DNA of 27,782 bases, taken from IMG/VR virus record IMGVR_UViG_3300025880_000074, positions 1 to 27,782 of that record; one strand, 5' to 3'. This document shows, in pieces, positions 6,186 to 12,371 of the stretch (its first letter is position 1; each line of letters starts with the position of its first letter). The notes under the pieces were generated by a model. It was not told the origin of the DNA, searched no databases, and saw nothing but the letters and a program-made list of their open reading frames with translations. A program made the position numbers and the translations under genes. This DNA comes from a virus.

Positions 6186-7655
6186 ATGTTTATATCTATC
6201 GCAAATGCAATAGGGTCATCTTCATCTTCAGGTAAAGGAGGGGCTGAAACTAACGACCCTTTAACTGACGCAACCTTTCAGCAAGCAGTAAACGATATAT
6301 TAGCTCAAGACCCTGTAAGTGGGGATTATAACCTTGTACCCTATGGTAAGCTTCCAAATTGGGATGTAAGCCAAGTTACAAATATGCAATCGGCATTTAA
6401 TGGTAAAACTACATTTAATGGAGATATAAGTGCTTGGGATGTTTCTAGTGTAACTAATTTTAGTGTTATGTTTCAAAATGCAAGAGTCTTTAATCAAGAT
6501 TTAAGTAGTTGGAACACCTCTAGTGCTACTAGTATGATTTCTATGTTTTTAAATGCTTTTATTTTTAATAGCGATATAAGTTCTTGGGATGTTAGTAATG
6601 TTACTAATTTTAGTAATATGTTTTTTAATAGTAGAGATTTTAATCAACCGATAGGTAATTGGAATGTTAGTAGTGCAACTAATACGGCTAATATGTTTGG
6701 TGGTGCTAGTGATTTTAATCAACCCTTAAATAATTGGAATGTTAGTAATGTTACTTTAATGAATACAATGTTTCAAAACACCAGTTCATTTAATCAAGAT
6801 TTAAGTTCTTGGAATGTGAGTAATGTTACTAATATGAATCAGATGTTTAAAAGTGCTGCAGCTTTTGAACAAGATTTAAGTTCTTGGGATGTTTCTAGTG
6901 TACAGGATATGTACAGAATGTTTGCTTTTGTTTATACAGCAGCTAAAACTTACAATATATCAAATTGGAATACAAGTAGTGTTACTACAATGAGAGAAAT
7001 GTTTAGAAACAATAAATTTAATGAAAATATCAACTCTTGGGATGTTTCAAATGTAACTGATATGAAAGGGATGTTTCAAAGCGCAACTTTATTTAATCAG
7101 CCTTTAAATAACTGGAATGTTAGTAACGTTACTAGTATGGCAGCTATGTTTCAAGGAGCGTCTGTTTTTAATGGCGATATAAGTGCTTGGGATGTTTCTA
7201 GTTGTGTAAACTTTAGTAATATGCTTCAAAACATGAACGCATTCAATCAACCATTAAATAGTTGGAACATGACTAGAGCGTCAGGTATTGTTCAGGTAGG
7301 TTATATGTTTGCAAATTCTGTTTTTAATCAGCCTTTAAATAATTGGGATACAAGTAAATTTAATGCTTTCCTTGGTATGTTTGCTAGTGGCGCTTCATTT
7401 GACCAAGACATATCTTCTTGGGATACAACAGGATTTACAACAACAGCAGCAGGTAATGATTTCTTTACAACTTCAGGATTGTCAACTGCTAATTATGATG
7501 CATTGCTTATTGGTTGGTCAGCACAGGCAGTTATACCTTCAACAAACTTTAATTTTGGTACTGCTCAATACACACTAGGTGGAGCAGCAGAGGCAGCTAG
7601 AAACACATTAATCAATACTTATGGTTGGACGATAACAGATGGTGGTGGAATATAA
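6186..7655 (+). CDS. BspA-type leucine-rich-repeat protein (DUF285)
   Basis: A 489-residue protein made of about fifteen roughly 25-residue units of the form FNQDLSSWDVSNVTNMxxMF. This is the BspA/DUF285 (PF03382) repeat known from bacterial and mycoplasma surface proteins, where it mediates adhesion. Units start at residue 59 (WDVSQVT) and run to about residue 417. The C-terminal block GLSTANYDALLIGWSAQ ... YGWTITDGG matches the usual BspA-family end domain. The N-terminus has no convincing signal peptide, unlike bacterial BspA proteins, which fits a virion protein rather than a secreted one. It lies between other fibre genes and the lysis cassette. I infer a receptor-binding or tail-fibre role. 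Confidence 0.8.
   Translation: MFISIANAIGSSSSSGKGGAETNDPLTDATFQQAVNDILAQDPVSGDYNLVPYGKLPNWDVSQVTNMQSAFNGKTTFNGDISAWDVSSVTNFSVMFQNARVFNQDLSSWNTSSATSMISMFLNAFIFNSDISSWDVSNVTNFSNMFFNSRDFNQPIGNWNVSSATNTANMFGGASDFNQPLNNWNVSNVTLMNTMFQNTSSFNQDLSSWNVSNVTNMNQMFKSAAAFEQDLSSWDVSSVQDMYRMFAFVYTAAKTYNISNWNTSSVTTMREMFRNNKFNENINSWDVSNVTDMKGMFQSATLFNQPLNNWNVSNVTSMAAMFQGASVFNGDISAWDVSSCVNFSNMLQNMNAFNQPLNSWNMTRASGIVQVGYMFANSVFNQPLNNWDTSKFNAFLGMFASGASFDQDISSWDTTGFTTTAAGNDFFTTSGLSTANYDALLIGWSAQAVIPSTNFNFGTAQYTLGGAAEAARNTLINTYGWTITDGGGI
6360..7437. repeat. BspA-type leucine-rich repeat array (~75 nt units)
   Basis: In-frame units of about 75 nt begin at the TGG codon at 6360, each encoding W-[DN]-[VT]-S-x-[VA]-T...MF...FN. 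I count fifteen W-starting units to about 7437. Stretches such as AATTGGAATGTTAGTAATG recur nearly exactly, for example near 6728 and 7110, whereas other units have drifted. This implies both old and recent duplication. Confidence 0.75.
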
Positions 7656-7665
7656 ATAAATAAAA

Positions 7666-7821
7666 ATGGAACAAACTGATTTAAAAATATACTTATTTAA
7701 TACAATAGCTTTTTTTACCTCTTTTGCAAATGTAGAAATGTGGTTACAAATAATTTTATTAATAACTACTATTATATATACAATTCAAAGAATAATAAAA
7801 AATGATAAAAAAGATAAGTAA
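7666..7821 (+). CDS. Small membrane protein, candidate holin
   Basis: An ATG at 7666, 10 nt after the previous stop, opens a 51-residue frame ending at TAA 7819-7821. The product starts MEQTDLKIYLFNTIAFFTSF. It has a hydrophobic segment (about residues 9-22), an Asn-Val-Glu-Met-Trp turn, a second hydrophobic segment LQIILLITTIIYTI (27-40) and a charged tail RIIKNDKKDK. Short two-segment proteins of this kind directly upstream of endolysins in Bacteroidota phages are usually holin-like. It overlaps the M15 peptidase gene by 20 nt, which is strong contextual support for a lysis role. Another membrane accessory function is possible. Confidence 0.6.
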   Translation: MEQTDLKIYLFNTIAFFTSFANVEMWLQIILLITTIIYTIQRIIKNDKKDK

Positions 7822-8290
7822 ACACATATCAGAGAAAGAGGCTACAAAATCTATTACCGCATTAAGACTAGGCATAGCTAACACACCAAATGGTACAGCG
7901 CTAGCTAACATGAAAATTCTTGCCGAAAAAATATTTGAGCCACTTAGAAAATGGGTTGATGGTCCAATAAAGATTAATTCTTTTTATAGATCAGAGGCAC
8001 TTAATAAAGCTATTGGTGGTGCATCTAAAAATGGTAAACAAACAAGCCAGCATTGTTATGGTCAAGCTATGGATATAGATGATATATATGGTCATAAAAC
8101 AAACAAAGAAATGTTTAATTTTATAAAAGAAAAATTAGACTTCGATCAACTCATCTACGAATTTGGAAACGAAGAAAACCCAGATTGGGTTCATGTATCG
8201 TATGTTAACAAAGATGATAACAGGAACAGGATATTAAAAGCTGTAAGAGATAAAGGAAAAACAATATATATAGATATAACAAATGGGTAA
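7802..8290 (+). CDS. M15-family peptidase, phage endolysin
   Basis: A 162-residue peptidase M15-type protein, a zinc L,D- or D,D-peptidase that cuts peptidoglycan cross-links or stem peptides at the end of infection. SQHCYGQAMDID (residues 82-93) supplies zinc ligands H84 and D91. The NPDWVHVSY segment supplies the third ligand H131, and the preceding IYEFG segment (about 118-122) probably holds the catalytic acid. SFYRSEALNKAIGG (60-73) is the conserved core strand region. The length is that of small phage M15 endolysins. No signal peptide is visible, so release depends on a holin. The gene overlaps the small membrane protein upstream and precedes a second membrane gene pair. Confidence 0.88.
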   Translation: MIKKISKHISEKEATKSITALRLGIANTPNGTALANMKILAEKIFEPLRKWVDGPIKINSFYRSEALNKAIGGASKNGKQTSQHCYGQAMDIDDIYGHKTNKEMFNFIKEKLDFDQLIYEFGNEENPDWVHVSYVNKDDNRNRILKAVRDKGKTIYIDITNG

Positions 8291-8323
8291 TAAAAGTGTA
8301 GAAAAAAAATCAGTTTACATAAT

Positions 8324-8623
8324 ATGTCAGAGCCGTTAAAAGAAACTTCGCAAATTCAGTTAGACATAAAAACATTAATAGGAATAGTTTTTGGAATAGT
8401 GTCTATTGCAGGCATATGGTTTAATCTTACGGCTGAAATTGCAAAACTTGATAGAGACGTTTCTAGATTACAATACAATCAAACATTAAATGATGAGTTT
8501 AGAATAAAATGGCCAAGAGGTGAGATGGGGGCTTTGCCTGACGATGCTAAACAAGATTTAAGAATTGAGTATATGGAAAAAGAACTAGAAGAAATATATG
8601 TAATATTAAAAGAATTAAAATGA
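8324..8623 (+). CDS. Single-TM coiled-coil lysis accessory protein
   Basis: A 99-residue protein with one hydrophobic helix, TLIGIVFGIVSIAGIWF (about residues 17-33). This is followed by a heptad-like helical region (ETAEIAKLDRD-like, about 36-55), a polar linker around WPRGEMGALPDD, and a second acidic helix ending MEKELEEIYVILKELK. An inner-membrane helix plus periplasmic coiled coil is the architecture of i-spanin-like or holin-accessory proteins. It overlaps the GTA-type holin gene by 4 nt and follows the endolysin. No outer-membrane lipoprotein partner is visible nearby, so the spanin assignment is tentative. Confidence 0.5.
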   Translation: MSEPLKETSQIQLDIKTLIGIVFGIVSIAGIWFNLTAEIAKLDRDVSRLQYNQTLNDEFRIKWPRGEMGALPDDAKQDLRIEYMEKELEEIYVILKELK

Positions 8624-9018
8624 AAAATATTTTAGCAAAACTATTTGGAGGTGTTGGTGCGGATATTGCAGGAAAAATATCTGGCATCATAGATAAACAT
8701 ACTTTTTCAAAAGAAGAGCGTGCAAAGTTAAAACAAGAAATGGATAAGGTCTTTATTGATGCAGAGGCTGATATGCAAAAAAATGTTACAGAAAGGTGGA
8801 AGGTAGATTTGCAACATGGAAACTGGTTAACTAAATCAGTACGCCCACTTACCCTTATATTTTTAGTTGTTTCTACTGTTATAATGGTTTTTATAGATAG
8901 TGGATTTATTGCTTTTGAAGTTGAAGAAAAATGGACAGAGCTTTTACAGCTTGTTTTAATAACAGTGATTGGAGCTTATTTCGGAGGAAGGTCGATTGAA
9001 AAAGTAAAAAAAAGATAA
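8620..9018 (+). CDS. GTA-type 3TM holin-like membrane protein
   Basis: A 132-residue protein whose N-terminal 75 residues are amphipathic or helical and charged. Two clear hydrophobic helices follow, after NWLTKSVRPL: TLIFLVVSTVIMVFI (about residues 78-92) and ELLQLVLITVIGAYF (about 107-121), ending in GGRSIEKVKK. The combination of W-L-x-K-x-V-R-P-L before the first helix and AYFGGRS(I/L)EK at the end is the signature of the GTA holin family. It would permeabilise the inner membrane so that the M15 endolysin reaches peptidoglycan. It closes the lysis cassette, after which a new promoter box occurs. With the 51-residue protein upstream there are two holin candidates. Confidence 0.75.
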   Translation: MKNILAKLFGGVGADIAGKISGIIDKHTFSKEERAKLKQEMDKVFIDAEADMQKNVTERWKVDLQHGNWLTKSVRPLTLIFLVVSTVIMVFIDSGFIAFEVEEKWTELLQLVLITVIGAYFGGRSIEKVKKR

Positions 9019-9051
9019 AAAACTTTACAAAAAATTCTCTTAAAAATAAAT

Positions 9052-9059
9052 TATATTTG
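9052..9059 (+). promoter_or_regulatory. Promoter -7 box (TATATTTG) before packaging genes
   Basis: TATATTTG fits the Bacteroidota -7 consensus and lies 19 nt before the ATG at 9079. A weak TTTAC at 9024-9028, about 23 nt upstream, may stand in for the -33 element. The leader (AAATTAAATTTAATTAAATG) is of the repeated A/T type seen at other gene-group starts here. Confidence 0.5.
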
Positions 9060-9078
9060 TTAAATTAAATTTAATTAA

Positions 9079-9312
9079 ATGAATGATATAAGAAAAATAT
9101 CAATTGGACAAGATTATAAAAACAATGCAATGCATTATATTGTTAATCAAGAGGTATTAAATGGTCACTACACAATTTATTTAATTAAAAAAATTCAATC
9201 TACTGATTCTATAAAAATATACATAGAAAATAAAGAAAATGAAATTTTTCTTTGGAAAGAATTTAATAATAATATGCCTGTTTCAATTGAATATAATTTA
9301 TTTTTTAAATGA
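9079..9312 (+). CDS. Conserved small phage protein upstream of terminase
   Basis: A 77-residue protein beginning MNDIRKISIGQDYKNNAMHY and ending with WKEFNNNMPVSIEYNLFF. The pattern of IGxDYKxxAMHYxVxQ near the start and WKEFNxxMPxSIEYN near the end is one I recognise from small proteins in the early packaging region of Bacteroidota phages, without known function. It is mostly predicted beta-strand, with no membrane helix. The ATGA overlap with the next gene (9309) means that it is probably translated with the GroES-like protein. Its job cannot be stated. Confidence 0.7.
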   Translation: MNDIRKISIGQDYKNNAMHYIVNQEVLNGHYTIYLIKKIQSTDSIKIYIENKENEIFLWKEFNNNMPVSIEYNLFFK

Positions 9313-9872
9313 AATCACCTTTTTATTTTATAGTAAAACCCAAAAATGGGGCAAGATATGATAGTATAAAAAAAATAGGAGATGTTAATTTTATAACTAG
9401 CACTTCAAAAGAAGATTTTAAATCTTCAAATAGATATGCTAAAGTTGTTGAAACTCCAATTAATTATACAGGACCTATTGAAATAGGAGATACACTTTTA
9501 GTGCATCATAATGTTTTTAAATATTATAACGATATAAAAGGAAAAGAAAGAAGTGGTAAAAGCTTTTTTAAAGATGATTTGTTTTTTATTGATAATGATC
9601 AATTTTTTATGTACAAAAAAAATAATAAATGGAAAGCTCATTCTAAATATTGTATGGTAAAACCTATTGAAAAACAAAATTATTATATTAAAACAAATCA
9701 AAATGAAGAACCTTTAAAAGGTATAATTAAATATCCAAATGAATATTTAATTAAAAAAGGCGTAAAAAAAGGAGATTTAATTTCTTTTAAACCTGATAGT
9801 GAATATGAATTTAATGTAGATGGAGAAAAACTTTACAGAATGTTTGATAAACATATAACTTTAGTATTATGA
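9309..9872 (+). CDS. GroES/gp31-like protein with two fused halves
   Basis: A 187-residue beta-rich protein that looks like a tandem pair of GroES folds. The first half (residues 5-104) runs FIVKP...RYAKVVETP...IEIGDTLLVHHNVFKYYN...DDLFFIDNDQFFMYK. The second (113-187) runs CMVKP...LKGIIKYPN...VKKGDLISF...YEFNVDGEKLYRM...ITLVL. Both follow the co-chaperonin order: start strand with VKP, then GxV, then GDxV, then a final 'seILAVi'-like strand. Phage co-chaperonins such as T4 gp31 pair with host GroEL to fold the capsid protein, which fits its place in the head-gene region. No mobile-loop motif is obvious, so GroEL binding is unproven. It overlaps both neighbours by 4 nt. Confidence 0.5.
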   Translation: MKSPFYFIVKPKNGARYDSIKKIGDVNFITSTSKEDFKSSNRYAKVVETPINYTGPIEIGDTLLVHHNVFKYYNDIKGKERSGKSFFKDDLFFIDNDQFFMYKKNNKWKAHSKYCMVKPIEKQNYYIKTNQNEEPLKGIIKYPNEYLIKKGVKKGDLISFKPDSEYEFNVDGEKLYRMFDKHITLVL

Positions 9873-10147
9873 ATGTAAATCAAATAAAATTAGATATTAT
9901 TGTAGCTGGTGAAAAAGCAGTCAAACAATTAATTAAAGTTGCTGAAGAACAAATAATTAAATATGGTGAAGACGATGAGCTTGCAGCAGATAAATTAAAA
10001 AATGCAGCAGCAACAAAAAAATTAGCAATATTTGATGCCTTTGAAATATTGACAAGAATAGAGTTAGAAAAAAATTTAATTGAAGGTAATGATTCCACAA
10101 CAGTAAAAAAATCAGTAGAAGGATTTGCAGAAAGAAGATCAAAATAG
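9869..10147 (+). CDS. Helical protein, candidate small terminase
   Basis: A 92-residue, almost wholly helical protein with many Ala, Glu, Lys and Ile (for example KAVKQLIKVAEEQIIKYG and a central Ala-rich stretch). It lies immediately before the large terminase, overlapping its likely TTG start by 23 nt, and no other candidate for a small terminase subunit is visible in the window. Small terminases are short helical DNA-recognition proteins in exactly this position, so the call rests on position and composition. There is no clear helix-turn-helix motif that I can point to. An unrelated conserved small protein is the alternative. Confidence 0.45.
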   Translation: MNVNQIKLDIIVAGEKAVKQLIKVAEEQIIKYGEDDELAADKLKNAAATKKLAIFDAFEILTRIELEKNLIEGNDSTTVKKSVEGFAERRSK

Positions 10148-12371
10148 TTTATGCAAAAGTTTAAAAAACTTTGTGCCAAAAACAGTCATAACAAATAAGA
10201 ACAAGGCTAGGTCTTGGAAATATGGATATGATGCTAAATATGATTTTGTTGTTATTTCTAAAAATGGTGAAATTGAAGATATTATAGAAATAGAAGGTTT
10301 AAAGATTGCGCTACCTAAGCCGCCAAAAGAAATTTATTCAAGAAATAAAAACATTAAAGAACAGTATTGGGAATCTTTTCAGTATCCTAAAAAATTACAA
10401 AAAATACAATCTATATTTCAATGGCACGCTACTCCTTCAAATTTCAAAAATGAATGGGTAGATTATATTGAAGAAGAATTTGACAGAAGAGATGAAGGTT
10501 TTTGGTTTATGAATAATGGTGTTCCTACATATATAACTGGATCTCATTATATGTATCTTCAATGGACAAAAATTGATGTTGGTTTACCAGATTACAGAGA
10601 TGCAAATAGAGTTTTCTACTTACATTGGGAAGCTTGTAAAGCAGATAAAAGATGTTTTGGTCAAGATTATTTAAAAATAAGACGATCAGGATTTTCATAT
10701 ATGGCAAGTGAAGAGTCTGCCAATATTGGAACTATTAGCAAAGATGCGAGATTGGGTATATTATCTAAAACAGGAGCAGATGCCAAAAAAATGTTTACAG
10801 ACAAAGTTGTTCCTATAGTTAGGAATTATCCTTTTTTCTTTAAACCTGTTCAAGATGGTATGGATAAACCAAAAACAGAATTAGCATTTAGAGTTCCTGC
10901 TTCAAAAATTACTAAAAAAAATATGTATATAGAAGAAGAAGATCTTGTTGAAGGATTAGATACTTCTATTGACTGGAGAAACACAGGAGACAATAGTTAT
11001 GATGGAGAAAAATTAAAACTTCTTGTACATGATGAATCTAAAAAATGGGAAAAACCTAATAATATTTTAAATAACTGGAGAGTTACAAAAACTTGTTTAC
11101 GTTTAGGAAGTAAAGTTATTGGGAAATGCATGATGGGTTCTACAGCAAATGCTTTAGAAAAAGGAGGGGAAAATGGAAAAAAATTATTTTATGATTCAAA
11201 AGTTGAAAAAAGAAATGCAAATGGTCAAACTAAAAGCGGACTATATTCACTTTTCATCCCAATGGAATATAACATGGAAGGGTTTATAGATATCTATGGA
11301 ATGCCTGTTTTAAGAACACCAACCAAACCAATATTAGGTATAGACAACGAAATGATTACTCAAGGAGCAATAGATTATTGGGAGGCAGAAGTAGATAGTT
11401 TAAAAAATGATGCCGATGCTTTAAATGAATTTTATCGTCAATTTCCTAGAACTGAGTCTCATGCATTCAGAGATGAAAGTAAACAATCCTTATTTAATTT
11501 AACAAAAATATATCAACAAATAGATTATAATGATTCTTTGATTAAGGATAGATTTATAACTCGTGGTTCATTTTCTTGGAAAAATGGAATAAAAGATACT
11601 GAGGTTGTTTTTTCTCCAAATAATTCAGGAAGGTTTTATGTTTCTTGGACACCTAATAAAACCTTGCAAAATAAAAAATATTCAAAAAACGGAATTTATT
11701 ATCCTGGTAATGAACACATGGGATCTTTTGGATGTGATAGTTATGATATTTCAGGAACTGTTGGTGGAGGTGGCTCAAACGGAGCTTTACATGGAATGAC
11801 CAAATACCATATGGATGAAGGGCCTGTAAACGAGTTTTTTTTAGAATATGTAGCTAGACCTCAAACAGCTGAGATATTTTTTGAAGATGTGCTTATGGCT
11901 TGTGTTTTTTATGGGATGCCTATTCTTATAGAAAACAATAAACCAAGATTATTGTATTATTTTAAAAATAGAGGATATAGAGGCTATTCTATGAATAGAC
12001 CTGATCGTTCATTTAATAAACTTTCTAAAAGCGAAAAAGAATTAGGAGGTATTCCAAATTCAAGCGAAGATATTAAACAAGCTCATGCGGCCGCAATAGA
12101 ATCTTATATAGAAAAATATGTTGGGTTAGATTTATTAGGCACTTTTAGGGAGATTGATTTAATGGGAACAATGTATTTTACAAGAACATTGGAGGATTGG
12201 GCTAGATTTAATATAAACAATAGAACTAAATTTGATGCATCAATAAGTTCAGGTTTAGCTATAATGGCAAATCAAAAATCATTATATCATCCCGTTAAAA
12301 AAAAATCAAAAATAAAACTTAACTTTGCTAAATATGATAATAAGGGGAGTTATAGCCAAATCTTAAGATAA
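10125..12371 (+). CDS. terL: Terminase large subunit (TerL)
   Basis: A 748-residue DNA-packaging motor: an N-terminal ATPase drives DNA into the prohead and a C-terminal RNase H-like nuclease cuts it. The Walker A equivalent is the deviant RRSGFSYMASE (residues 187-197), without the usual GK(S/T). Walker B is KLLVHDES (298-305) with D303 and E304, and a coupling motif GSTAN follows (338-342). GCDSYDISG (537-545) begins the nuclease, with D538 and D541 as metal-ligand candidates. No in-frame ATG lies near the N-terminus. TTG at 10125 gives a 23-nt overlap with the upstream gene, and GTG at 10173 is a shorter alternative. The portal ATG directly follows the stop. Confidence 0.85.
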   Translation: MQKEDQNSLCKSLKNFVPKTVITNKNKARSWKYGYDAKYDFVVISKNGEIEDIIEIEGLKIALPKPPKEIYSRNKNIKEQYWESFQYPKKLQKIQSIFQWHATPSNFKNEWVDYIEEEFDRRDEGFWFMNNGVPTYITGSHYMYLQWTKIDVGLPDYRDANRVFYLHWEACKADKRCFGQDYLKIRRSGFSYMASEESANIGTISKDARLGILSKTGADAKKMFTDKVVPIVRNYPFFFKPVQDGMDKPKTELAFRVPASKITKKNMYIEEEDLVEGLDTSIDWRNTGDNSYDGEKLKLLVHDESKKWEKPNNILNNWRVTKTCLRLGSKVIGKCMMGSTANALEKGGENGKKLFYDSKVEKRNANGQTKSGLYSLFIPMEYNMEGFIDIYGMPVLRTPTKPILGIDNEMITQGAIDYWEAEVDSLKNDADALNEFYRQFPRTESHAFRDESKQSLFNLTKIYQQIDYNDSLIKDRFITRGSFSWKNGIKDTEVVFSPNNSGRFYVSWTPNKTLQNKKYSKNGIYYPGNEHMGSFGCDSYDISGTVGGGGSNGALHGMTKYHMDEGPVNEFFLEYVARPQTAEIFFEDVLMACVFYGMPILIENNKPRLLYYFKNRGYRGYSMNRPDRSFNKLSKSEKELGGIPNSSEDIKQAHAAAIESYIEKYVGLDLLGTFREIDLMGTMYFTRTLEDWARFNINNRTKFDASISSGLAIMANQKSLYHPVKKKSKIKLNFAKYDNKGSYSQILR

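Noticed and set aside
7363-7578. Overlapping + strand frame rich in Leu and Gln
   Set aside because: It lies in another frame within the BspA-type gene and reflects its CAACAGCAG-like codons.
6186-7655. Repeated ~75-nt units as a possible non-coding repeat or mobile element
   Set aside because: They encode the BspA-type leucine-rich repeat in one continuous frame.
8282-8338. An 18-residue frame between the endolysin and the next gene
   Set aside because: Too short, overlaps both neighbours, and shows no conserved pattern.
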